From the NCBI GenBank assembly GCA_951394045.1, contig OX595986.1, positions 4,741,534 to 4,805,533 on the forward strand: a stretch of 64,000 nt of DNA, given 5' to 3'. This document shows, one piece after another, positions 49,215-58,291 of this stretch (the stretch's first letter is position 1; every line of letters starts with the position of its first letter). This DNA is from Nitzschia sp. DOCU1 (lineage: Eukaryota; Bacillariophyta; Bacillariophyceae; Bacillariales; Bacillariaceae). Under the pieces are notes generated by a model. That model was not told the origin of the DNA and did no database searches. It saw nothing but the letters and a program-made list of their open reading frames with translations. Both the position numbers and the translations under genes were made by a program.

Positions 49215-49711
49215 GGTGTAGTTTTAGTAGCAAGAAATACGTTCCTTTGGTTGCTGGTGCAATGAGTTAGTTTTCGGACGCCCGTCATGGTGGACTGTCG
49301 ACGGTCTCGTGCTGGTTGGAGCCACCGATGTTTTACAACTTACGAGCTTACTAGATTTGGAGTCATGGAGGTCGACCCATTTCCACTGAGGTGGAGGGGC
49401 GAGCGACAGACGATACGAGCGATAACGGACAGTCGGCTACGCGCCACGACTGATTGGTATCTTTAATCCGTGATCCACGCAAATTGCTACGTGCTCGAAT
49501 ACTGCGACCACAATGACTCCCTCTCGGTAAAGAAGACGACGAGACGAGACCAATGCTCTCCGAGCGCCAATCGTTCTCGGCATTGCTGGTAGTTCGTTTC
49601 GCCATTGACATTCGATAGAGAAATTGTTGCTGGAAAGGCGAAAGAAATCGCTTCCAGTAGTTTCAAAAACCACCGACGAATCCCATAATTCAGAGGCAAG
49701 CAGAATCCAAG
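49215..49711. promoter_or_regulatory. divergent promoter region, RACK1 and Myb-like gene
   Basis: About 500 bases between two divergent start codons, so probably a bidirectional promoter. GACGAGACGAGACC and GAGCGACAGACGATACGAGCG stretches occur, but no known factor site stands out. Confidence 0.4.
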
Positions 49712-50491
49712 ATGAAGCGCGTTCTTGATAAGCCACGTTGTTTTCGGGGTCGTCTTCGTAAACGACGTGCTATCATGGGGTTTGAACCTCGTGTAGTGTC
49801 ACCCATGGCTTTGGGCACAATTGAGTCGGCGGACAGCAGCAGTTCCGAAGACCTCAGAAACGTGCCAGCATTGCAGTCATCGCCGGGTGATACAAAGAAC
49901 GCTCAACCCGTAGAGCATGGGGGCGGCTCTCCCGACAGAAAGAAGCCCACTTCACAGCAAACTTTGCCTCTGAGTGCACGAAAGGTGACACCGAAGCCAC
50001 CGCCGGACGACGGTACTTCTGATTCTCTTCGGACTACTTTGCGAAAATGGAGCGATGAGGAAAATTTTCTCTTCTACAAAGGCATTGAAAGATTTGGGGC
50101 CGTGCGAAAACGAGGACCAGCATGGGACCGAATCATGGAGTCAATCCCCACTCGATCGCACAAGCAAGTTCGCGATCAACTACACAAATTTTTCAATGGA
50201 CAGAGAAAATCTTCATACCGTAAATACCTTGCCCGGAAACAACATGGCGGCAAGGGTGGATGGACCGACAAAGAGAACGCTTTACTTTTCGGCACGATCA
50301 AGAAGACAAAGGCTGGTCCAACAAAAAGACTAGCTTGGCCTGAGATTGGCAACTCGGTTCGACAATTATACGAGAAAGTAAAGGCACATTTCATCCGACC
50401 CCTAACGTCGACAACCGCCTTACTCGTCGACCGGAAAACGCATGTGAACGGCGAGCAACGAGGATTGAAACGTAACGCGAGCGCATTGTAG
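49712..50491 (+). CDS. Myb/SANT-like DNA-binding protein
   Basis: A single exon of 259 residues from the ATG at 49712. The N-terminus is basic (RGRLRKRR), compatible with a nuclear signal. Residues about 110-165 form a Myb/SANT domain: KWSDEENFLFYKGIERFG (helix 1 with Trp and acidic residues), AWDRIMESIPTRSHKQVRDQLHKFF (helices 2 and 3). The form TRSHKQVRDQ resembles the R-S-x-x-Q-x-R helix 3 of single-repeat Myb proteins. A second, poorly matching repeat starts at GGWTDKENALLFGTI (about 182) and includes AWPEIGNSV. It probably binds DNA or chromatin in the nucleus. Confidence 0.75.
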   Translation: MKRVLDKPRCFRGRLRKRRAIMGFEPRVVSPMALGTIESADSSSSEDLRNVPALQSSPGDTKNAQPVEHGGGSPDRKKPTSQQTLPLSARKVTPKPPPDDGTSDSLRTTLRKWSDEENFLFYKGIERFGAVRKRGPAWDRIMESIPTRSHKQVRDQLHKFFNGQRKSSYRKYLARKQHGGKGGWTDKENALLFGTIKKTKAGPTKRLAWPEIGNSVRQLYEKVKAHFIRPLTSTTALLVDRKTHVNGEQRGLKRNASAL

Positions 50492-50657
50492 TCGAGAAAG
50501 GGCTACGACGAGTACTCGATAGTTTTTGGGGCCGCAAAAAATGAAGGACGAGACAAAAGCTGACGAGATTGTCGACTAGAGAATCCTGGAGCAACAAGTT
50601 TCAGGGATAATAGAAAAGCAAAAGTTGACTCCTATAACATCACCTCTACTCGTTTAG

Positions 50658-52645
50658 CTATTCACAAACCACTTCGCTGGCATCACTTGCTTCGGTAATA
50701 TCCAGTCTCCAGTAAGTCCGTCCTGCTCCATTCCAATCGTCAACTGTTGGGCGTAGAAGGGGGAGAATCTGTTGGTAAGGCAAGAGGGAACCACGAACGT
50801 AGGATTGGGTGTAGCGACACGTACCTTGTCCCCATTCGTCACATCTCGGAGCGCCATCAAGTCCAATATCCAAACCTGCTCTAGCCTTTGCTTCTGTAGA
50901 GTACGACGGAAGAGGTGAATTGAGATACTTTGAGATATCTGCTGCGAACATGTCGGCCAATCACTGTACCTTGTTCTCCACAATCGAAAGGTCCATTTCG
51001 GTCGTATCCGTAGCATCATACCAACTACTCCATTGCAACTCTATGTTGACATCGTCGCTGCCAGTTGGGGCAAAGTCCATTTTGGGTAACGGAAACAATG
51101 GGCACAACTCGACCAGCGAATCCGGTCGAGACCAACAGTGACCGTAGGTCGATCCCCTCGGCGGACAAGATCCTTCCGCTGCACCTTCCACTTCTGGCTG
51201 GCATTCGGTTGACGGAGATCCTTCCGATTTGAAACGCACCAAAACTGGAAGTGGATGGACACGCCCTCCTTTTGTCACGCTTCGGTTCGTCGTGAGCGCG
51301 TCGGTGTTGGCGACGGTCACATCGGACAGACACAACCCATTCCTCGCCAACCCGTTCAGTGTTTGATTGTGCAATGCAAAATACAAGGACGTGACTTCAT
51401 CCACTCTTCCTGTATATTTCGATAATGCTTGTAGAGCGATTGGTAAGAGCTTGGACACAGCCGGACGATACCTCGCTACAACTCGTTGAACCATGCGTAA
51501 TGCTTGACCGACCATGCCCGTTTGTTGATTTTGGTTGGCCTTTCGTCCTCGAGGTCCCAGGGGTTCTCGAAAGGTTCTTCTGGCCTCCATGATCAAAAAG
51601 TCGGCTTCCACGTAGTCATCGTGTACTGGAAAGACTTGATCAAACCATTCTGGCAACACCGAATGCAAATGCTGATTGAAACTCAGCAACAACTCCTCGC
51701 CTGCCACAATGGGTTGAGACGTTTTCATGACAATTGCACCAGACGAACCAGGTTCTATTGTCGTTGTCCAAAGTGGTTGCGACGGCTGTATATTCGGCAA
51801 AGTGGGATGATGTTTGAACAGTAACGACTCTGGTGCAATCCAAAGCGGAGATGTTGCCGAGCCGATTTTCATGAACGCGCCACTCAAAACCATCTGTCGT
51901 ATCCATCAAAACCAGGAAAAGAACAAATGAATGAATCCAATAATGAGACGAACTCACACACATAAACCATTCCTTCGTTTGCTGCTTGCTCGACCGTTTT
52001 GCTTACAATTTCTTCTCCGGTCGTGTAATTCCGTCCCGCAAAGACTCCCAGCCCCGTGTTGGGAATGCTACTCTTGGCATAAAACAAGTCACACTCCTCC
52101 TCTCGTCGTGGATTCGCCTCATATTGTTGTTTCAAAAATGCGCCAATGGCATTCCGCATCTGTTTGAGTCGAGTAAAGGAGGATCGTCCTCCTCCATTTG
52201 CCTTGAGTTCCTGGACTACATCATTCGACGCAGGGTCCTCTTCGTGAAAATAGGTTCCGACGGAATCCAAACCCGAAGCAATGAAATAAAACAGGAGAAT
52301 GATAATCAAAAAGATTCCCAAATCCCGCATAGGATCTGCCTTTCCGACCCTCGCACTCCGTGTCGCCTTTGCTTGACCCTTTTGGACGGCCTGGAAGGCG
52401 TCGGCACTGTCTTCGAGATGCGAAAAGGATACGCGTTTCTTTTCGCCAGACAAGGGAGACGAAATAGCATCATCCGCCGCTGCTGGTTGACCACTGCTGC
52501 TGTTGCTGTACTTTGGAGACTTTAGCAGCCCCGAATCCACTTTAGGTATATTGCTAGTCGATTTGGATTCCGAGGCACCGCCGTGGTTCGAATCAGCACC
52601 CACAGCAGCAGGTGAGACATCTTTGTCGTCGTCGTTCTCGCTCAT
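50658..52645 (-). CDS. membrane-anchored SET-domain protein
   Basis: The proposed exons 52645-51962, 51893-50970 and 50927-50658 give about 625 residues, with introns of 68 and 42 bases. The second intron is unusually short, and a different acceptor (about 30 bases further) would also keep frame. Residues 1-105 are disordered, and 109-125 form a membrane segment (LGIFLIIILLFYFIASG). The SET fold begins about 192 (SSIPNTGLGVFAGRNYTTGEEI) and continues in exon 2 to IVAGEELLLSFNQH. The usual catalytic-knot sequence NHSCxPN is replaced by KHHPTLPN. The remaining 250 residues hold a basic RxPLGPRGRK patch and a Cys-containing C-terminus (CDEWGQGTCRYTQSY). SET proteins methylate lysines; here the altered site and anchor suggest a non-histone substrate or lost activity. 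Confidence 0.66.
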
Positions 52646-53369
52646 GATGATTCTGCAGATGAAAAACAGCGACTGCAGCACAGCCGATATACACTCGTCT
52701 CTATCAATAAGATAGAACAAGGACAAAAGTGGTGGTAGGGACACCAAAGACTTGCAATGAATACAAAGAAGGAGCGAAGGAAACGGGTAGATTCTTTGGA
52801 TTTCAACGGCTCGGTGGCAATTTTCATTTTATCGAAGTAGTCAATCTTCGCGGAACGATAGGTGCGCGCTGACGTCAGCGTTTTCACGCGCGAGAAAGTG
52901 GTCCGTCATGCTGTCAAACGGAACAACTCGTCATACAGAGCTGGGAGGGCCGCTACTAGAAGAAGATCATGGCACCTCGAACATTACTTATGATACAGAA
53001 TAGCTTGATAATAGCGTTTCTTGGTGCTCTCTATTTAGCTATGAGTTGACTTGTTATACTCTACTAGCTGTAGTGCTACTATCAAAGTAGTCGACAAGTC
53101 CTCGTTGTTTCTTCGTCGTCACTTAGAATTTATTTTTCTATCAGTTAGAAGAACCGACAGTCTCTAGTCGTATATATTCTTGCAGCAGTGGCCCTTGAAA
53201 TAATGACCAACTTATGGTAGTGTTATTACTAGTAGGTCCTCGTTTCTTGCTTTTCGTCCTTTAAAAGTGTAGTTTTGAGTTCTATCCTCTGTCTTTACAC
53301 TGTCTATTCTTTTTATTTTGCTGGTGGAATGTGTAGCAGTAGCTAGTAGTGTGATGATGTGAATGATGA
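52646..53369. other. intergenic region, includes SET-gene promoter
   Basis: About 720 bases. A TGACGTCA palindrome lies at 52870-52877. The rest is T-rich with TAGTAG/CTACTAG motifs and no coding content. Confidence 0.45.
52870..52877. promoter_or_regulatory. TGACGTCA (CRE-type palindrome)
   Basis: A perfect palindrome within GCGCTGACGTCAGCG, 225 bases upstream of the SET-protein start codon on the minus strand. The flanks extend the symmetry. Function inferred. Confidence 0.45.
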
Positions 53370-54113
53370 TTAGGCCGCAGCTGCACAAGGGACCAGTGTT
53401 GGGACGCCTCCGTTTTGTTCGGAGGACACCACCAAAGTAAAGACATTGGCTACAATTTCATCGTCCCACGCACTGGATTCCAGGAACGCTTGGGGTTCGG
53501 CCAACCAGGTCACCAATGTTTGCAATGACATTGCCGCTTGTTCGGCATGCTCAAACTCTCCCAGCTCCAGACAAGCTTTAAGCGCATTGTTGAGGGCGAC
53601 AATACCCAACTCGAATGCAAACATATTTCGGCAGCATTCGTCGTCATTGACAAGCCTGACGACAGTGGAGTAAAGTTTTTCGGCTTTGCACAATGCCCCC
53701 TTGACACCCGAACGACTTTGCAAGTGCAAAAGTAACGCCACGTTGAAAATGATACCGGCATAAAGAAGCCGGCCAAGTTGAGCCGAAGGTGCCGCCGTCA
53801 TGATGTTGCCAAAGATGATGGGGCGATTGTAGACAAAGAATCCGTCGTCTTGAAGAGCTTCAATAGCATACTGCGAGGTGCAGGGCGATGATGAGCAAGA
53901 GAGACGTCTTGTCTTGCGGCATGCTTTGTTGTAGTCCGAGGAGCCTTGTTCGTTGTTGTCCAGGTTAACTACGACCCGGCATTCCTTGTTCTTGTTGTTG
54001 ACAAGAAGATCCAAGCATTCTTGAAGATTGCGATCGGAAGCATTAATGTTTCCTTGAAGCATTTGATCGACAGCTTGGTCGTTGAGTTGAATCACTTGGG
54101 CAAAGGTGGTCAT
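53370..54113 (-). CDS. helical repeat (TPR-like) protein, tandem copy A
   Basis: A single exon of 247 residues from the ATG at 54113 (MTTFAQVIQLNDQAV). The frame is open upstream but has no ATG. The sequence is helical: AGIIFNVALLLHLQS, ALCKAEKLYSTVVRLV and ELGIVALNNALKACLELGEFEHAEQAAMSLQTLV follow a TPR-like pattern. A Cys-rich, Ser-rich segment (CSSSPCTS) and FFVYNRPIIFGN lie in the middle. The latter recalls a diatom multigene family in which 'xYNRPI' is conserved. There is no signal peptide or catalytic motif. It is about as similar to copy B as recent duplicates are, over both coding and flanking sequence. Confidence 0.68.
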   Translation of the reverse strand: MTTFAQVIQLNDQAVDQMLQGNINASDRNLQECLDLLVNNKNKECRVVVNLDNNEQGSSDYNKACRKTRRLSCSSSPCTSQYAIEALQDDGFFVYNRPIIFGNIMTAAPSAQLGRLLYAGIIFNVALLLHLQSRSGVKGALCKAEKLYSTVVRLVNDDECCRNMFAFELGIVALNNALKACLELGEFEHAEQAAMSLQTLVTWLAEPQAFLESSAWDDEIVANVFTLVVSSEQNGGVPTLVPCAAAA

Positions 54114-54737
54114 GGTCGTTGTTTTGGGGATTGGTGGGTGTTTCAATTGTGGACGATTTGGATTTTGTGAGGCGATATTCCCCAACCAATGCCGCCTTAT
54201 GTCAGGAATTCGGAGGAACGTTCGACATTGCACACAAAGAATAAACAGAACAATAATTTCGGGACCGACTTCGGCTTCATTAAGCACGAGGGCATACCTG
54301 GTAAGGAAGAATCATCAAACCCGGAAGCGATCCTGCCGTCAACAAAATACCTAATAGAGGGAAACTGTGACTGTTGACGCTTACGTGAGCACTACTGCCC
54401 CGCGCGAGGGGGTGGTCCGTCGTCAGCTCCATAGGAACAAATGGTCGCAGTACGTCAGACAATGCGACGCTTCTTGGATGATAATGAAGGGCAAGGCAAG
54501 ACCGCTAGTCCCGGAGTATTACACGTGATGCAAGATCGTTAGATTAGAGCGTTTATTGGTGATCTCAACGCTAGTAGCCGCTATTACTTAGCTATGAGGA
54601 GTTGTGGGTGTACTCTACTAGTTTAACTTCTGGTGGTAGTATTAGTAGTACTATTCGTTTCTTGCTTCTTCCTCTATTCTATCTTTAAAATGTCTATTCT
54701 TTCTTTACAGTAGCCAGTAGCGTGGTGTGAATGATGA
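54114..54737. other. intergenic region between tandem copies
   Basis: About 620 bases. The parts next to each gene are repeated at the other copy, so the duplicated unit is about 1365 bases. The centre (54380-54640) is unique and has no gene. Confidence 0.5.
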
Positions 54738-55478
54738 TTAGGCCGCAGGTGCGCAAGGGATCAATGTTGGGACGCCTCCATGCTGTTTGGAGGACACCAC
54801 CAGAGTAAAGACATTGGCAACAATTTCATCCCACGCACTGGATTCCAGGAACGCTTGGGGTTCGGCCAACAAGGTCACCATTGTTTGCAATGACATTGCC
54901 GCTTGTTCGGCATGCTCAAACTCTCCCAGCTCCAGACAAGCTTTAAGCGAATTGTTGAGGGCAACAATACCCAACTCGAAGGCAAACATATTCCGGCAGC
55001 ATTCGTCGTCATTGACAAGCCTGACGACAGTGGAGTAAAGTTTTTCGGCTTTGGACAATGCCCCCTTGACACCCGAACGACTTTGCAAGTGCATGAGCAA
55101 CGCCATGTTGAAAATGATACCGGCCGATAGCAGACGGCCAAGTTGAGCCGAAGGTACCGCGGCCACCATGTGGCCAAAGATGATGGGGCGGTTGTAGATG
55201 AAGAATTCGTCGTCTTGAAGAGCTTGAATGGCATACTGCGAGGTGCAGGACGATGATGAGCAAGAGAGACGTCTCGTCTTGCGGCACGCTTTGTTGTAGT
55301 CCGAAGAGCCTTCTTGATGATCGGCTTCTTGGGCGTTGGTGTTGTCAAGATTTACGAGACATTTCTTGACGAGATCCAAGCATTCTCGAAGATTGCGATT
55401 GGAAGCATTAATGTTTCCTTGAAGCATTTGATTGACAGCTTGGTCGTTGAGTTGAATCACTTGGGCAAAGGTGGTCAT
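54738..55478 (-). CDS. helical repeat (TPR-like) protein, tandem copy B
   Basis: A single exon of 246 residues. I chose the ATG at 55478, matching copy A. An in-frame ATG at 55580 would add 34 residues (MSHVPSLSALVLEK), but the matching upstream stretch of copy A has no ATG. It differs from copy A mainly in the segment after residue 35, where an insertion/deletion changes LVNNKNKECR to LVKKCLVNL, and in scattered substitutions such as AGIIFNMALLMHL. The frame is intact, so both copies appear functional. Role unknown. Confidence 0.68.
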   Translation of the reverse strand: MTTFAQVIQLNDQAVNQMLQGNINASNRNLRECLDLVKKCLVNLDNTNAQEADHQEGSSDYNKACRKTRRLSCSSSSCTSQYAIQALQDDEFFIYNRPIIFGHMVAAVPSAQLGRLLSAGIIFNMALLMHLQSRSGVKGALSKAEKLYSTVVRLVNDDECCRNMFAFELGIVALNNSLKACLELGEFEHAEQAAMSLQTMVTLLAEPQAFLESSAWDEIVANVFTLVVSSKQHGGVPTLIPCAPAA

Positions 55479-56198
55479 GGTCGTTGTTTTGGGGATTGGT
55501 GGGTGTTTCGATCGTGGTCGATTTGGATTTTGTGAGGCCTTTTCCAACACCAACGCCGAAAGCGAAGGAACGTGCGACATCCGATAAAGAATACATAGAA
55601 CATTGGCTTCTTTGTGACCGACTCCGGCATTTCATTAAGAAAGGGGCATATAAGTGCTGAACCCGGAAGAATCCTGCTGTCAACAAAAGAGATCGCATTT
55701 CTCATTGTTGGACGCACAATGACGAGCAATGACGCACCGGGCACTGTCTGTACTGACTGTCTCTACCACAAATCATATCACAGGATTGGACAGAACGAGG
55801 CGAACTTTTCTTCATTGAAGTTCCTAAATGAAACTGCGCCGGGTCTAATGCGCAGAACGTTCTGCGCGCGTCTTTCGGGCGAAAAGGCGGCGCGCTGTCA
55901 ATTCAATGGAGCCATTCGACCCAATTGGATATTGGTCCTCTCAGTCGATTTCAGAAATTTGTTCCGACCCCTTTGAATGCTCGTACGCCGACACAACCCG
56001 CACGTCCTTCCTAACAAAAGCACGAAGGTATCGTGCGTAAGCCAAGGACAATGACGGCCAATCGATCGATGAAATATCCAGCACTCTACCATATGCTTGC
56101 TACCCAAGCTTAACGTGTCGCCTCTGTACAGCGTTTGTAAAGCAGGTCGAACTGTTAAAGCGAGGAACTTACAAAACGAAGAAGGCGACTACACGACC
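55479..56198. other. divergent intergenic region
   Basis: About 720 bases between copy B (minus) and the kinase-like gene (plus). GCGCAGAACGTTCTGCGCGC (55850-55869) is a strong inverted repeat. No gene is supported. Confidence 0.45.
55850..55869. promoter_or_regulatory. inverted repeat around AACGTT
   Basis: GCGCAGAACGTTCTGCGC is a perfect 18-base palindrome in the gap upstream of two divergent genes, followed by a further GC. It could be a dimer-binding site or a stem; nothing else identifies it. Confidence 0.45.
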
Positions 56199-57899
56199 AT
56201 GCGTTTTGTCACGAATGCCAATAATGCTGGGAGACGTGGTGGTGACGAGAGCGATAATGACGACAACGACTCGTCGTCCTCGTCATCAGGCTATTCTACG
56301 AGCTCATCTTCGTCCTCGTTATCATCCTCCTCCTCTCGATCGGGCAGTTTTCTGCCGTCTCTTCCCTTTTTGAGAAAACGCAAATCAGGCAGCAATGCGT
56401 CTTCAGGGCGGCAAAGAACGCAACACCAGGACAACGAAGAAGATGCAAAGAATAATGATGACGATTATCGAAACAAGAAATCCAGTGGCTCTTCTGCTGC
56501 TACAGCCACTAGTAGCAATATCCACGCTCTTTGGCTACGGCGACGGCAGTGCCTGTATGGAGTATTCGTTCGACAACGCCAACAACATCAACATTGGTCG
56601 ACGTGGTGTTTTCTTGCGTCGTTTTGCATTTGGCTCTGGGTTCATTGCATGAACACCATGCTGGGTTGGAGTGTCATTCGCGTCGCCCCACAGCCCGTAT
56701 GGCAAGCTTCACCCCGAGATTTGCCTTTTGTACAAGCCGTTCAGTCTCGAATGATGCATCTTCGAGATGGCGAAGCACATGCATCCATTTCGAAACCTCA
56801 AGGTAACTTTTGGGACACTGCGCCAGCCCCCCACAACAAAAGAAAAGATATGGAAGACATGCCAGATGGTTGTGCCTTTATTCATCCTTGGCAAACGACG
56901 AGTTTTCCTAATTGCAATGTCTTGCACGAAATTGATTTGCACGAACATTTGAAACTATTCAAACAAAATCAAGAAGAAAAGGAATATTTTGTATCGGATG
57001 GAATGTGGCGTCATGTCTTTTCCATACAACTCCAACAGGATGGAATTTCGGTAGTGATGAAACTCATGAAACCCGAACACGACTCGGATGATCGCAATTT
57101 GGATCGGCATCGCAGAGACGCTCTGGCAATGGAACGCTCCACAGCCTCGCCCAATGTCGTGGATATCTATGGATATTGTGGAAATACCATTGTGACGGAA
57201 CAAGCCGAAATGGGTTTGGATACCTATCTCAAAACGTACTCGAAGAATATTACTTTGGAGGAACAGTTACGGATAGCCCTGGAGGCGGCTCGGGGATTGG
57301 CGACCTTGCATGCATTGGATATCATTCATGCCGATTTACAAACGAAGCAATATCTGGTAGTGCGATCTACAACGACAACGACAACGACAACAATGACGGT
57401 CAAGGTGAATGATTTCAATCGATGTCGCTTTTTGCCACGCCGCAACGATACAATGGCACTCTCTACCACCGGCAACTCTACTACTACAAAGAACGTGCTG
57501 CCACCCATTTGTCCTATTCGTATTCCCAGTGCTCCCGGTTCTTGGAGATCGCCCGAAGAATATTCCGAAAAACCATTGGATCATGCCATGGATGTGTATA
57601 GTTTGGGAAATGTTCTACACCACATTTTAATGGGCAATCGGCCATTTGCTGGCATGGGCACGACGCGTCTCAAAGCAAATGTCCGCAATGGTGTACATCC
57701 CGACATTCGATTACCAGACAATGCCGATCCACGTGCTCGTCGACTGGCCGTGTTGATTCAATTGTGTCTACAATTAGACATTGACAAACGGATCAGCGCG
57801 CAAGATCTAGTACGAGAATTGGAGCTGCTACAACAACAACAACAACAAGTTGGGGAAGAATTCCTCGAGCACACAGCGTCGGGTGTTTCTGCGACATAG
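56199..57899 (+). CDS. type II membrane protein kinase-like protein, atypical active site
   Basis: A single exon of 566 residues from the ATG at 56199. Residues 1-110 are poly-Ser and charged. Residues about 133-152 form a membrane segment (WSTWCFLASFCIWLWVHC), giving a type II anchor. Residues about 270-555 are kinase-like: VVMK (Lys288, ATP site), ALAMERS with Glu in helix C, EQAEMGLDTYL, IIHADLQTKQYLV (377-387; catalytic Asp kept, the Asn of HRDxxxxN replaced by Gln), DFN at 405-407 in place of DFG, SWRSPEE (APE region) and DVYSLGNVLHHIL (helix F). Such membrane kinases with the domain in the lumen (for example POMK-type) phosphorylate glycans or secreted proteins. Whether this one is active is uncertain. 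The Thr run at 390-398 and the Gln run near the C-terminus are coding simple repeats. Confidence 0.75.
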   Translation: MRFVTNANNAGRRGGDESDNDDNDSSSSSSGYSTSSSSSSLSSSSSRSGSFLPSLPFLRKRKSGSNASSGRQRTQHQDNEEDAKNNDDDYRNKKSSGSSAATATSSNIHALWLRRRQCLYGVFVRQRQQHQHWSTWCFLASFCIWLWVHCMNTMLGWSVIRVAPQPVWQASPRDLPFVQAVQSRMMHLRDGEAHASISKPQGNFWDTAPAPHNKRKDMEDMPDGCAFIHPWQTTSFPNCNVLHEIDLHEHLKLFKQNQEEKEYFVSDGMWRHVFSIQLQQDGISVVMKLMKPEHDSDDRNLDRHRRDALAMERSTASPNVVDIYGYCGNTIVTEQAEMGLDTYLKTYSKNITLEEQLRIALEAARGLATLHALDIIHADLQTKQYLVVRSTTTTTTTTMTVKVNDFNRCRFLPRRNDTMALSTTGNSTTTKNVLPPICPIRIPSAPGSWRSPEEYSEKPLDHAMDVYSLGNVLHHILMGNRPFAGMGTTRLKANVRNGVHPDIRLPDNADPRARRLAVLIQLCLQLDIDKRISAQDLVRELELLQQQQQQVGEEFLEHTASGVSAT

Positions 57900-58291
57900 G
57901 GCTGTGCGTGCAGGGCAGGAAATAGTACCAAAGTCGCACGACTACAACTAGTCTGTCGATGCTGGCTCCGTGACTTGCAATCGGGCGTTAATCATTTATT
58001 GCGTTTGCGCTCAATCGGTTTAGTAATGGATTGGTAAAAAGAAGAGCTCGAGCTGAAGGTAGCGCAATATGGCAATGGAGTAGACGAGGACGGGTGCTAC
58101 AATACCTGCCAGTCGTCAGACGGCGGTGTGAAGGGCTGCGATGTACGCCGACGCGATTCCCTCCTCGCTCTTGTTGCGCAACTCTGCTTGTCGGTGCTGC
58201 CAATGTCAACACGAGCCACTGCATTTTCCACGCTACCTACTAGAATTTTCACCTGCTATTAAAACAACGAAGAGTGCGCTATCCCGTTATG
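57900..58291. other. intergenic, convergent 3' flanks
   Basis: About 390 bases between converging genes; nothing recognised. Confidence 0.45.
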
